Below are positions 9,088 to 17,920 of a DNA stretch of 64,000 bases, one piece after another. Source of the stretch: Deefgea rivuli DSM 18356. Its GTDB lineage: Bacteria > Pseudomonadota > Gammaproteobacteria > Burkholderiales > Chitinibacteraceae. The DNA is taken from contig NZ_KK211084.1 in assembly GCF_000620145.1 (NCBI RefSeq), positions 116,192 to 180,191 on the forward strand, given 5' to 3'. A program made the translations under genes and the position numbers. Below the pieces are notes generated by a model. The model worked only from the letters and a program-made list of their open reading frames with translations. It was not told where the DNA came from and made no database searches. Position 1 is the stretch's first letter. Each line of letters starts with the position of its first letter.

Positions 9088-9942
9088 ATGAAAAAACGAT
9101 TAATTTATATTGCTACGGCACTACTATTGCTTTTTTTGGCGTGGAACGCGTGGGAATGGCGGCCAATGAGTCCGCCTGCGGCAAGCACGATTGCAGCCAA
9201 TCAAGCTAAAACCGAACAAAAAATACGCACGGCTTTCTTACCCAATTGGGATCAAGTGCCATTAGAAGAAATGGAACGGCAAGCGAATAAATATCCAAAG
9301 CAAGTGGTATTAGAAGGTGCAAGCCATAGGCGCTGGATTGCACTCACTTTTGATGATGGGCCAAGTAACTACACGCGCCGTTTGCTGGCGATTTTAAAAC
9401 AACAACAAGTGCCGGCGACGTTTTATATGACCGCCAAATCAATGGAAGGCCGCGAAGATCTGGTCAAAGAAGTTTGGCAGGCAGGCCATGAATTGGGCAA
9501 TCATTCAGTAAACCATCCGCATTTATCCGAATTAGCCGAACGCTATTGGGATGAAGAAATCGGCCCGACGCAGGAGAAATTTCGCAGTATTGTCGGCTTT
9601 GCGCCCAACACGATGCGGCCACCCTACGGTGAAATCACTGATGCGCAAATTGAAGATTTAGCCAAGCGCGGCATTAAAGTGGTTTTATGGTCAATTGATA
9701 CACAAGATTGGAATAAAAATCGCATGTTATTTGGTGCGCATAAAATTGAGAGATCAATCCAAGATGCTATCCATGAGGAAGCCATTGTACTCATGCATGA
9801 TGCGGGAGGCCGCCGAGAAAACACCTTAGCGGCGGTCGAACAGTTGATTCCTTGGCTTAAAGCCGGTGGCTATGAATTCGTCACCGTGAGCCAGATGCTG
9901 GGATTGCCTGCGCAGCCCACGCCGAGCCCGCTGCAAAAATAA
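9088..9942 (+). CDS. membrane-anchored polysaccharide deacetylase (NodB domain)
   Basis: This is a 284-residue protein with an uncleaved-looking N-terminal helix (about 4-20) and a NodB/CE4 domain (about 82-265). Motif 1 TFDDGP (D89, D90) and motif 2 NHSVNHP (H139, H143) give the metal site. RPPYGE, LWSIDTQDW and VLMHDAG are the later CE4 motifs, so it should be an active metal-dependent deacetylase in the periplasm or at the membrane. CE4 enzymes act on chitin oligomers, peptidoglycan or other N-acetylated glycans. The sugar-type permeases directly downstream would fit a glycan substrate, but that is inference. Confidence 0.88.
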   Translation: MKKRLIYIATALLLLFLAWNAWEWRPMSPPAASTIAANQAKTEQKIRTAFLPNWDQVPLEEMERQANKYPKQVVLEGASHRRWIALTFDDGPSNYTRRLLAILKQQQVPATFYMTAKSMEGREDLVKEVWQAGHELGNHSVNHPHLSELAERYWDEEIGPTQEKFRSIVGFAPNTMRPPYGEITDAQIEDLAKRGIKVVLWSIDTQDWNKNRMLFGAHKIERSIQDAIHEEAIVLMHDAGGRRENTLAAVEQLIPWLKAGGYEFVTVSQMLGLPAQPTPSPLQK

Positions 9943-9998
9943 TTGTGAATGATATTGTCGCCGCTTTTAATAAAAGGCGACAAAACTTAGAGGTCGTC

Positions 9999-10886
9999 AT
10001 GGCAAAACCCGGTGTTAAATCTTATACCGCCTATTTATTTATCCTACCTTTTGCTTTGCCGTTTCTGCTCTTTGGCTTGTGGCCCTTACTCTACAATCTC
10101 TATCTGTCGTTTATGGATTATTTTATTGTTAGCGGCGTGACGGCGTGGAATAGTTTTGCCAATTATGTTGAGCTCACTCAAAACCCGTATTTCGCGCTCG
10201 GCTTCAAAAACTCACTGTTATTCTTAATTACCGTGCCAATTCTACAAATTGGCGCGCTCGGCATGGCGATGCTATTGTTTCGCCGCCTGCCAGGAATTAC
10301 TTTTTTTCGCGCGGGATTCTATTACCCCGTGATTATTGCGATTCCGATTGCGGGAATTGCTTGGGATTATTTTTTTGCTTCTCAAGGCATTTTAAATGGT
10401 TTATTAAGCGCCGCCGATTTACTACCTGACGGGCAAAATATCGCTTGGGTCACTGATGATCATATTGCTTTGTATTCAGTCATGCTTTTTTTTATCTGGA
10501 AAAACGTCGGCTATTACATGGTGCTGTATTTAATTGGCTTGCAGCGTGTGCCGCAAGATTTATTGGATGCCGCCAAACTCGATGGTACTAATCCGTGGCA
10601 AGCATTCTGGCACGTCACCTTGCCTGCACTGCGCTCCGTGATTTTATTGTGCACGCTGCTATCGACGATCGGTGCGCTCAAAGTGCTGGTTGAGGTGATG
10701 GTGCTCACTGGTGGCGCTCATGACACGGTAACAATGCTGTTATTTGTCTATGCGGTGGCGTTTACTTTCAGCGATTTTGGCCTCGCCGCAGCGGCGAGCA
10801 GCATCATCTTAGCGCTGTGCTTAATGATTGCTGCCATTTTATTTAAATTTTTGGGCGAAGACGGCGCTTGGGGTAAAGGATGCTAA
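9999..10886 (+). CDS. carbohydrate ABC transporter permease, UgpA/MalF type
   Basis: This is an inner-membrane permease with six predicted helices. The EAA loop LDAAKLDGTNPWQAFWHVTLPAL is cytoplasmic and docks the ATPase. I set the start at the ATG at 9999 because AGAGG lies five bases before it (295 aa); a GTG at 9945 would add 18 residues and almost touch the deacetylase stop. The gene overlaps the second permease by seven bases. Neither a solute-binding protein nor an ATPase gene is adjacent, so the pair must use partners encoded elsewhere. Confidence 0.87.
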   Translation: MAKPGVKSYTAYLFILPFALPFLLFGLWPLLYNLYLSFMDYFIVSGVTAWNSFANYVELTQNPYFALGFKNSLLFLITVPILQIGALGMAMLLFRRLPGITFFRAGFYYPVIIAIPIAGIAWDYFFASQGILNGLLSAADLLPDGQNIAWVTDDHIALYSVMLFFIWKNVGYYMVLYLIGLQRVPQDLLDAAKLDGTNPWQAFWHVTLPALRSVILLCTLLSTIGALKVLVEVMVLTGGAHDTVTMLLFVYAVAFTFSDFGLAAAASSIILALCLMIAAILFKFLGEDGAWGKGC

Positions 10887-11794
10887 TTCAATCGACAACA
10901 CGCGCACACCGCCCGTATTCAATCACACTGCTGAGCTTAATCACGCTCATGCTGCGCTACACGCTACTCACGCTGGGCGTATTGGTAATGATGTTGCCGT
11001 TTTTATGGGCACTGTCAGTGGGTGTATCGAAAGATCCCAGTGCCGTGGTTCACCTAGCCGATGCGGCGTTTAATGTGGCCGATGGCGATTTAAGTCCGCT
11101 CTGGTCGGCGCTGTGGCCGCAAGAATTCACCACATCTTGGTTTGAACGCGCCTTTAATGATTTTCCGCTGCTGAACTATCTGAACAATTCCGCGATTTTA
11201 AGTAGCGTCACCGTGACGTTGACGCTGGCTTTGAGTATTCCAGCTGCGTTTGCTTTCGCGCAAATGGAATTTTATGGTCGCAACGTGATGTTTATTATTT
11301 TGCTCGCGACAATCATGATTCCCAGTGAAGTCAGCATCGTGCCCAATTATTTAACTTTAGGCGGCATGAAACTGCTCAATACCTATGCCGCAGCGGTGCT
11401 ACCCAATATCGCCAGCGCGCTGGGTGTATTTTTACTGAAGCAATATTTTGAACAATTACCCAAAGAAATTTTTGACGCAGCGCGAGTTGATGGCGCAAAA
11501 GAATGGCAATTGCTCTGGCACATCGCGATTCCACAATCGTATCCAGCGATTACGGCATTGGCGATTATGACGATGGTACTGGCGTGGAATGATTATCTGT
11601 GGCCAGCGCTGGTGCTCAAAGAAGCGGCCAAACAGCCCGTCACCGTCAGCGTATTTAATATGCTGACCGGCCCACTATCGAGCATCAGCAATCTAGTCTT
11701 GGCGACAACCGTGCTGGCGATTGTGCCAGTCTTGCTCTGCCTATCGCTGGGGCAGCGTTTCTTTTTGGGTGGCATGCAGACGGATCCGTCTTAG
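10880..11794 (+). CDS. carbohydrate ABC transporter permease, UgpE/MalG type
   Basis: This is a 304-residue inner-membrane permease forming a heterodimer with the preceding gene. It has about six helices and an EAA loop FDAARVDGAKEWQLLWHIAIPQ. A large periplasmic segment (about 55-100) follows the first helix. The chosen ATG overlaps the upstream gene, with AAAGG almost directly in front of it; a later ATG at 10949 cannot be excluded. The family imports sugars or glycerol phosphates. No binding protein or ATPase gene follows: the next feature is a palindromic repeat and the convergent puuC. Confidence 0.87.
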   Translation: MLIQSTTRAHRPYSITLLSLITLMLRYTLLTLGVLVMMLPFLWALSVGVSKDPSAVVHLADAAFNVADGDLSPLWSALWPQEFTTSWFERAFNDFPLLNYLNNSAILSSVTVTLTLALSIPAAFAFAQMEFYGRNVMFIILLATIMIPSEVSIVPNYLTLGGMKLLNTYAAAVLPNIASALGVFLLKQYFEQLPKEIFDAARVDGAKEWQLLWHIAIPQSYPAITALAIMTMVLAWNDYLWPALVLKEAAKQPVTVSVFNMLTGPLSSISNLVLATTVLAIVPVLLCLSLGQRFFLGGMQTDPS

Positions 11795-11819
11795 AATTTC
11801 ATAAATTTTCACTATGCGG

Positions 11820-11918
11820 TAGGGTGGGCTTTAGCCCACCAGCAACGCGCCATTTCGATCATTCGCAACGCCGACTGGCGTACCCTACTCGCGCAACGGT
11901 GGGCTAAAGCCCACCCTA
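11820..11918. repeat. exact inverted repeat of 21 bases (TAGGGTGGGCT family)
   Basis: The arms 11820-11840 and 11898-11918 are exact reverse complements, and each is itself a hairpin (GTGGGCT/AGCCCAC). The element sits between convergent genes. Its right edge contributes the CTA triplet that is the puuC stop codon read on the minus strand. It could act as a bidirectional transcription barrier. Confidence 0.85.
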
Positions 11919-13421
11919 CGAAAGCTTAATCAACGTCGATTTCAACTCGGTGTATTTTTCCAGCGCGTGCAGCGATTTATCGCGGCCATTGCCCGATTGC
12001 TTGTAGCCGCCAAACGGCAAATTCATATCGCCGCCTTCGTCATAACAATTAATCCAGACCGTTCCGGCACGCAGTTTCTTTGCCATCGTATGCGCCGTTG
12101 TTAGATTTGAAGTCCAAACTGCGGCGGCCAAACCGTATTCGCTGTTGTTAGCAATTTGGATCGCTTCATCAAACGTATCGAACACAATCACACTGCACAC
12201 GGGGCCAAAAATTTCTTCGCGGGCAATCGTCGTATTGGCTGCTGTGTTAAAAATCGCTGGCGTGATAAATAAGCCCGTTTCGCCCATCACCACATCACCA
12301 CCACCCAGATGCTCTGCCTCGACCTTGCCCGCCGCGATATAGGCCAGCACTTTGTCGTACTGGATTTGATCGACGATCGCGCCCATTCGCGTGGCCGGAT
12401 CAAGCGGATCACCCGGCGTGTAAGCCATAGCGGCGGCTTGCAGTGCCGCAATAAACTGCGGATAGATTTCACGTTGCACCAACACGCGCGAACCCGCCGA
12501 GCACATTTCGCCTTGATTATAAAAAACCCCGCCCGCCGCAGCGCTCGCCGCCCCAGCAATATCGGGACAATCGGCAAGGATGATATTCGGCGATTTTCCG
12601 CCTAACTCCAGCCAAACGCGTTTTAAATTCGATTGCGCTGCCGCTTGCATGATGCACTTGCCCACCGCCGTTGAACCAGTAAAAGCGATGCAATCGACAT
12701 CTGGATGCTCAGCCAGCATTCGCCCGGTCGCGCCAGCGCCGGGCAGTACTTGCAATACACCATCAGGTAAGCCAGCCGCTTGGGCTAAAGCTGCAATGCG
12801 TATCGCCGTGAGTGGCGATTTTTCGGATGGTTTCAAAATCACTGAATTGCCTGCCGCCAAAGCGGGCGCGATTTTCCAGCTGGCCATCAAAAGTGGGAAA
12901 TTCCAGGGTACTACCGCAGCAACCACACCCAGCGGTTCTCGCGTGACCATACCCACTAGATTGCTAGCCAGCGGCGCAACTTCACCGCCAACTTTATCAA
13001 TCACCTCGGCGTACCACTGAATGCAATATGCGCTGCCTGCAATGTCTACCGCCAAAGAATCAGAAATCGGCTTGCCGGTATCCAGTGTTTCTAGCAAGGC
13101 CAGCTCTTCGCTGTGCTCACGAATCAATGCAGCAAAGCGCAACATGATGGTTTTTCGTACCACGGGGGCTAAATCCGCCCAACGCCCATCGTCAAACGCT
13201 GCGCGCGCCGCCATCACTGCCCGATTCACATCCAGCTCGCCACAATCGGCAACCTCAGCCAAGGCTTGCCGCGTGGCAGGATTAATTGTTGCAAACGTCT
13301 GCCCGCTGGCCGAACTGCAATACTCGCCACCAATAAACGCGCGCCCTTCAACAGACAGCGCTAGCGCGCGGGCGTGCCAGTTGATTGCTTCTGCGGTTTT
13401 TTTTGCGATTAGTTCTGACAT
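11916..13421 (-). CDS. puuC: gamma-glutamyl-gamma-aminobutyraldehyde dehydrogenase
   Basis: This is a 501-residue NAD(P)-dependent aldehyde dehydrogenase closely resembling E. coli PuuC along its length. Shared segments include ALLETLDTGKPI, VPWNFPLL, LKPSEKSPL, LELGGKS with the general-base glutamate, and FYNQGEMCSAG with catalytic C307. The FGGYKQSGNGRDKSLHALEK C-terminus is also shared. It oxidises gamma-glutamyl-gamma-aminobutyraldehyde to gamma-glutamyl-GABA in the cytoplasm, the third step of the gamma-glutamylated putrescine route. It is convergent with the permeases and divergent from ald, while the other puu genes are on the plus strand. Confidence 0.9.
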   Translation of the reverse strand: MSELIAKKTAEAINWHARALALSVEGRAFIGGEYCSSASGQTFATINPATRQALAEVADCGELDVNRAVMAARAAFDDGRWADLAPVVRKTIMLRFAALIREHSEELALLETLDTGKPISDSLAVDIAGSAYCIQWYAEVIDKVGGEVAPLASNLVGMVTREPLGVVAAVVPWNFPLLMASWKIAPALAAGNSVILKPSEKSPLTAIRIAALAQAAGLPDGVLQVLPGAGATGRMLAEHPDVDCIAFTGSTAVGKCIMQAAAQSNLKRVWLELGGKSPNIILADCPDIAGAASAAAGGVFYNQGEMCSAGSRVLVQREIYPQFIAALQAAAMAYTPGDPLDPATRMGAIVDQIQYDKVLAYIAAGKVEAEHLGGGDVVMGETGLFITPAIFNTAANTTIAREEIFGPVCSVIVFDTFDEAIQIANNSEYGLAAAVWTSNLTTAHTMAKKLRAGTVWINCYDEGGDMNLPFGGYKQSGNGRDKSLHALEKYTELKSTLIKLS

Positions 13422-13483
13422 TGTACAAGCTCGCTGATGAGTTAAAGGATTGAAAGCATTTGTGAATCGAGGTCAAAAACTGA

Positions 13484-13563
13484 GTCCACGAAAGACACGA
13501 AAAGCACAAACAGAGGCAACACAGCAGTGACTTTAGCGCTCTTTTTCGTGTTATTTCGTGGAC
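13484..13563. repeat. CACGAAA inverted-repeat element (short form)
   Basis: The arm GTCCACGAAAGACACGAAAA at 13484-13503 is matched in inverse at 13543-13563 with a one-base length difference. This makes an 80-base potential hairpin in the gap between puuC and ald. It belongs to the same family as the elements at 1642 and 15814. Confidence 0.8.
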
Positions 13564-13594
13564 AAATGGGTTTGTTTTCGATTTTAGCTGTAGC

Positions 13595-13618
13595 GTGTAC
13601 AAATCACGATTTGCGCAC
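13595..13618. promoter_or_regulatory. near-perfect 24-base palindrome upstream of ald
   Basis: Arms GTGTACAAATC and GATTTGCGCAC match at nine of eleven positions around an AC centre. It lies about 220 bases before ald and 170 bases before puuC in the divergent intergenic region. It may be an operator for the putrescine or alanine genes, but no known binding-site consensus was recognised. Confidence 0.4.
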
Positions 13619-13840
13619 ACGGATGCTCTTTGATCAACATCGCAGCTGATTCGCTGCGTCTTTCAGCGCGCAAATTACTGCAGAATTTTTACACCCGGCA
13701 GATCAATCACACAGCTCAATCTCAGCATAGATCGCGAATGCATCAGGGCAAACCCACCTTGGAAAAGCCCTCTTGCCTATCTACACTCCAAGAACACCCC
13801 TCAAAATCAGCTGTAAAAAACCCCACAAAGGTGAATCACC

Positions 13841-14956
13841 ATGTTGATCGGCGTTCCTAAAGAAATCAAAAATCATGAGTACCGCGTAGGCCTCACGCCA
13901 AGCTGCGTCAAAGAGCTGGTCAAACACGGCCACAGCGTACTGATCCAAAAATACGCGGGCGATGAGATCGGCTTTAGCGCCCATCATTACATCGCGGCAG
14001 GCGCGCAGATTGTTGAAACTGCAGAGGAAATCTTTGCTCGCGCCGACATGATCGTCAAAGTCAAAGAGCCGCAAGCCAGTGAAATTGCGCTACTGCGCTC
14101 AGGGCAAATTCTGTTTACCTATCTGCATCTCGCGCCCGATCCTGCCCAAGCGCAAGGCCTGATCGCCTCAGACTGCATCGCAATTGCGTATGAAACCGTC
14201 ACCGATGTGCGCGGTGGCTTGCCACTGTTGGCACCGATGTCTGAAGTCGCAGGTCGAATGTCGATCCAAGCTGGCGCGCATTGTTTGGAAAAAACCCAAG
14301 GCGGCTCGGGAATTTTGCTCAGTGGTGTGCCAGGCGTAGCGCCTGCAAATGTGGTCGTACTGGGTGGCGGCGTTGTTGGTGTGAATGCCGCAAGAATGGC
14401 GATGGGCTTGGGTGCGAATGTATCGATTTTTGATGTATCGCTCAATCGCCTGAAAGAAATCGACGCGCAATTTGGCCCGCAACTGACCACGCTGTATTCC
14501 ACCACCGATGCGATTGAAGTCGCGCTCGCTAGCGCAGATCTCATTATTGGCGCGGTACTAATTCCGGGTGCCGCTGCGCCTAAGCTAGTTTCACGGCAGA
14601 TGCTCAAATTAATGAAACCCGGCTCAGTCTTGGTGGATGTCGCCATCGATCAAGGCGGCTGCTTTGAAACTTCGCACGCCACTACACACGAAGCACCCAC
14701 CTATGTCGTCGAAAACGTGATTCATTATTGCGTCGCCAATATGCCCGGCGGCGTTGCTCGCACCGCAACCTTGGCGCTCACCAACGCGACCTTGCCTTTT
14801 GTGCTGGCTTTGGCCAATAAAGGTTGGCAACAAGCTTTGCATGACGATGTTCATTTACGCAATGGCCTGAATGTCTGCCAAGGAAAAGTCACCCACGCTG
14901 CCGTCGCTAAAGATTTAGAGCTGGATTATTTCACTGCGCTTGAGGTATTAAATTAA
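13841..14956 (+). CDS. ald: alanine dehydrogenase
   Basis: This is a 371-residue cytoplasmic NAD-dependent alanine dehydrogenase, reversibly converting L-alanine to pyruvate and ammonia. It begins MLIGVPKEIKNHEYRVGLTP, as is standard for the family. The Rossmann motif VVLGGGVVGVNAARMAMGLG is central, and the catalytic regions VKVKEPQ and SGVPGVAPANV are present. Length matches the family. AAAGGTG precedes the ATG. Set beside putrescine-catabolism genes, it could recycle alanine made by a pyruvate-dependent GABA or putrescine aminotransferase; that link is inference. Confidence 0.93.
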   Translation: MLIGVPKEIKNHEYRVGLTPSCVKELVKHGHSVLIQKYAGDEIGFSAHHYIAAGAQIVETAEEIFARADMIVKVKEPQASEIALLRSGQILFTYLHLAPDPAQAQGLIASDCIAIAYETVTDVRGGLPLLAPMSEVAGRMSIQAGAHCLEKTQGGSGILLSGVPGVAPANVVVLGGGVVGVNAARMAMGLGANVSIFDVSLNRLKEIDAQFGPQLTTLYSTTDAIEVALASADLIIGAVLIPGAAAPKLVSRQMLKLMKPGSVLVDVAIDQGGCFETSHATTHEAPTYVVENVIHYCVANMPGGVARTATLALTNATLPFVLALANKGWQQALHDDVHLRNGLNVCQGKVTHAAVAKDLELDYFTALEVLN

Positions 14957-14961
14957 AAAAT

Positions 14962-14997
14962 TGCCATTCTTATAAAAGAGTTCGAATGGCATTTTTA
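14962..14997 (+). terminator. intrinsic terminator after ald
   Basis: The stem TGCCATTC (14962-14969) pairs with GAATGGCA (14984-14991) and is followed by a T run, six bases after the ald stop. Confidence 0.75.
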
Positions 14998-15076
14998 TAC
15001 CCTCAGCCCCAGAATAAAGCCTTTTTATGATTTGTCATTTCTAATGATTCATCAGCAGCGCACACGAAGGATTGCT

Positions 15077-15817
15077 ATGGCTTTACCCCTCATTGGAATT
15101 GTATGTTGCCGTAGTTTAGAAAGCGGGCATTTTCATCATTGGGTTGGTGAGAAATACATCGCCGCAATCCAAGCGGCTGGCGGCTTTCCCTTATTGATTC
15201 CAGCGCTCGGCGCTACGCATCATGCACAAATTTTAAGCCGCGTAAACGGCCTACTTTTTACCGGCAGTATGAGTAATATTGAGCCACACCATTACGGTGC
15301 CAGCACCTTAGACAATGATTTTAACGACCCTGCACGCGATGCAACAACGCTCCCCCTCATCTACCAAGCCATTGCTGCAGGTATTCCAGTGCTAGGCATT
15401 TGTCGTGGTGCGCAAGAAATGAATGTCGCCTTTGGCGGCACGCTGCATCAACAAATTCAAATTCAAAATAATATGCTCGATCACCGCGAGCCAGAAGGCG
15501 ATTTGCCGACCATGTATGGGTTAGCACATGAAATCACCTTGCAATCTAATGGACTACTGCGCCAACTCTACGGCCAAGATCATGCAATGGTGAATTCATT
15601 GCACCAGCAAGGCGTAAAGCAGCTCGGTAAGGGATTAATCTCTGAGGCCACCGCGCCCGATGGCTTGATCGAAGCGTTCCGCGTGGCCGATGCGCCCACC
15701 TTTAACCTCGCCGTGCAATGGCATCCTGAATGGCAATATCAAGACAACCCGCTGTCGCTGGCGATTTTTAACGCCTTTGGCGCAGCGTGTTTGGCGCATT
15801 ACGAGAAAAACCGCTAG
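15077..15817 (+). CDS. puuD: gamma-glutamyl-gamma-aminobutyrate hydrolase
   Basis: This is a 246-residue class I glutamine-amidotransferase-like hydrolase (peptidase C26). Nucleophile C109 lies in GICRGAQE, and the catalytic His/Glu pair in QWHPEW. It shares LLFTGSMSNIEPHHYG and the SLHQQGVK region with PuuD. It releases GABA and glutamate from gamma-glutamyl-GABA, the last step of the puu route. The start at 15077 is preceded by AAGGA; an upstream ATG at 15032 is less likely. The stop codon TAG is the first part of a CACGAAA repeat arm. Confidence 0.88.
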   Translation: MALPLIGIVCCRSLESGHFHHWVGEKYIAAIQAAGGFPLLIPALGATHHAQILSRVNGLLFTGSMSNIEPHHYGASTLDNDFNDPARDATTLPLIYQAIAAGIPVLGICRGAQEMNVAFGGTLHQQIQIQNNMLDHREPEGDLPTMYGLAHEITLQSNGLLRQLYGQDHAMVNSLHQQGVKQLGKGLISEATAPDGLIEAFRVADAPTFNLAVQWHPEWQYQDNPLSLAIFNAFGAACLAHYEKNR

Positions 15818-15981
15818 TCCACGAAAGACACGAAAAAAACACACCAGTTAAGTACTCACAAATAACAAATTAGCACTCGCGAGCACGCCCACGAAACTAA
15901 AAAAAACAACTCAATTGAAATACCATCCACGACAAAAACTTCAATCTTTCGTTCGTGCTTTTCGTGTTTTTCGTGGACTAG
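15814..15981. repeat. CACGAAA inverted-repeat element between puuD and puuA
   Basis: The left arm (15814-15836) begins CTAGTCCACGAAAGACACG and the right arm (15959-15981) ends TTTTTCGTGGACTAG. The arms match at almost every base over about 23 bases, with an AT-rich 120-base centre. The left arm includes the puuD stop codon and the right arm ends about 28 bases before the puuA ATG. An mRNA hairpin here could separate the expression of the two genes. Confidence 0.85.
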
Positions 15982-16009
15982 GAATTAAGTCTGTAAGACA
16001 GGAGCAAAT

Positions 16010-17338
16010 ATGAGCCTTATTAGCGAATGGCTGCGCGAGCGCAGAATTACCGAAGTCGAATGCGTGACGCCTGATTTCACTGGCATCGCGCGCGGCAAAA
16101 TTGTGCCGCGTGAAAAATTCAATGAAGACGACGGCATGCGCTTGCCGCAAGTGGTGCTGGTGCAAACCGTGACGGGCGAATACGCCGAAAACATCACGCC
16201 CGCCACCGATCCCGATATGGTACTGATCCCCGACCCGAATACGATACGCCTAGTTCCGTGGGCGAAAGATCCGGTTGCGCAAGTAATCCACGATTGCTTT
16301 CATTTTGACGGCACGCCAGTTGAGCTATCACCACGCTATGTGCTGCGCCGCGTACTCAAGCTCTACGAAGATCGCGGCTGGGAGCCAGTCGTCGCGCCAG
16401 AAATGGAGTTTTATCTGGTGGATATTAACCGCGATCCTGATTTACCACTGCAACCACCGCTAGGCAGAACGGGTCGTCCCGAAACGGGGCGCAAAGCGTA
16501 TTCAATCGACGCAGTGAACGAATATGACGACCTGTTTGAAGACGTTTACGACTATTGCGACGCGCAAGGTTTGCAAATTGATACGCTGATTCACGAAGTC
16601 GGCGCTTGCCAAATGGAGATTAATTTCCTGCATGGCAATGCGCTGGAACTGGCCGATCAGATTTTCTTATTTAAGCGCACCGTGCGCGAAGCAGCGATCC
16701 GCCATCAAATGTACGCCACTTTTATGGCCAAGCCGATGGAAAACGAGCCAGGCTCCGCGATGCATATTCATATGAGCGTGGTCGATAAAATCAGCGGCAA
16801 AAACGTATTTTCCAATGACGATGGCAGCCCGAGCGTCGAGTTTTATCAATCCATCGCTGGCATGCAAAAATACTTCCCGGCGGTGATTTCGCTGTTTGCG
16901 CCGTTCGTGAATAGCTACCGCCGCCTAACTCGCTATTACGCCGCGCCGATCAATGTGCAATGGGGCTTTGATAATCGCACTTGCGGCATCCGCATTCCGT
17001 ATTCCACGCCTGCCGCGCGCCGCATCGAAAACCGCGTTCCCGGCGTCGATTGCAATCCCTATCTGGCGCTGGCCGCCACGCTCGCCTGCGGCTATTTAGG
17101 CATTGTTGAAAACTTGAGTCCTTCAGAGCCACTCACTGGCGACGCCTACAGCCTGCCCTTTGCGTTCGAACGTGGTCTCGAAGGCGCAATAACTGCATTA
17201 GCCGACTGCAAACCGATTGGCGACGTACTGGGAGAAAAATTTATCCAAGCCTATTGCGCTGTGAAGCAATCAGAATACGTGGAGTACGCCAAAGTGATTA
17301 GCCCGTGGGAGCGAAAGCACTTGTTATTACATGTTTAA
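16010..17338 (+). CDS. puuA: gamma-glutamylputrescine synthetase
   Basis: This is a 442-residue glutamine-synthetase-fold ligase. The N-terminal region VECVTPDFTGIARGKIVP, the metal-binding segment PEMEFYLVD, GACQMEINF, SAMHIHMS and NRTCGIRIPY are typical of the PuuA branch rather than GlnA. It joins glutamate to putrescine using ATP, the first step of the pathway. It is preceded by the AGGAG-like site of the 15990s region. Its neighbours puuD and puuB support the assignment. No puuP importer or puuR repressor is in the window. Confidence 0.9.
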   Translation: MSLISEWLRERRITEVECVTPDFTGIARGKIVPREKFNEDDGMRLPQVVLVQTVTGEYAENITPATDPDMVLIPDPNTIRLVPWAKDPVAQVIHDCFHFDGTPVELSPRYVLRRVLKLYEDRGWEPVVAPEMEFYLVDINRDPDLPLQPPLGRTGRPETGRKAYSIDAVNEYDDLFEDVYDYCDAQGLQIDTLIHEVGACQMEINFLHGNALELADQIFLFKRTVREAAIRHQMYATFMAKPMENEPGSAMHIHMSVVDKISGKNVFSNDDGSPSVEFYQSIAGMQKYFPAVISLFAPFVNSYRRLTRYYAAPINVQWGFDNRTCGIRIPYSTPAARRIENRVPGVDCNPYLALAATLACGYLGIVENLSPSEPLTGDAYSLPFAFERGLEGAITALADCKPIGDVLGEKFIQAYCAVKQSEYVEYAKVISPWERKHLLLHV

Positions 17339-17420
17339 TCAGGAAATTAAGTACATACGGTGACAAGCAGCACCCGCAAAATCTGGCAAAGTCGCTCCTT
17401 TTTTGAATTTGGCCAAGACC

Positions 17421-17855
17421 ATGCTGCGGCGATTCCTGCTTTCGCTTTTAATACTCGTCATCGCAAACCCAATTTGGGCGCTAGACACAGCCCCGCCGCG
17501 CTCAAAAAACGAACAAGCCATTCATGCGATGGTGAAAGACTGGGCACAGGCTTGGCAGAATCAAAACATTGCCGCATATTTGAATTTTTACTCACCCGAA
17601 TTTGCACCTGCAAATGGCTTGAGTCTGGCGCAATGGCAACAGCAAAGAACGGCGCGGATTACCGAGCCACTATTTATCAAAACCGAAACCAGTGCAATCC
17701 AAGTGAGCGATTTACACGGCGACTTTGCCCAAGTGCAATTTCAACAAAAATACACCGCAGCGCAATATCACGATACCGTCACCAAAACCCTACAACTCGA
17801 ACGCCAGCGCGGGCTGTGGTTAATCGTGAAAGAAAGTAGTAGCCCGAGTAAATAA
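17421..17855 (+). CDS. secreted SnoaL/NTF2-like protein (Cds6-type domain)
   Basis: This is a 144-residue exported protein. The signal peptide (about 1-20) ends near PIWA, followed by a domain of about 110 residues with KDWAQAWQNQNIAAYLNFYSPEF. That segment resembles the NTF2-like Cds6 C-terminal domain found in L,D-transpeptidase-related and other envelope proteins. The ATG at 17421 is preferred over a TTG at 17403. Its place between puuA and puuB is odd because it has no evident role in polyamine catabolism. Function is unknown. Confidence 0.7.
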   Translation: MLRRFLLSLLILVIANPIWALDTAPPRSKNEQAIHAMVKDWAQAWQNQNIAAYLNFYSPEFAPANGLSLAQWQQQRTARITEPLFIKTETSAIQVSDLHGDFAQVQFQQKYTAAQYHDTVTKTLQLERQRGLWLIVKESSSPSK

Positions 17856-17920
17856 GGTGTATTGCCCGCTAAGCTATACGTGGCAATAGCTACAATGAAA
17901 TACCTCAGTTTGGAGTTCAG

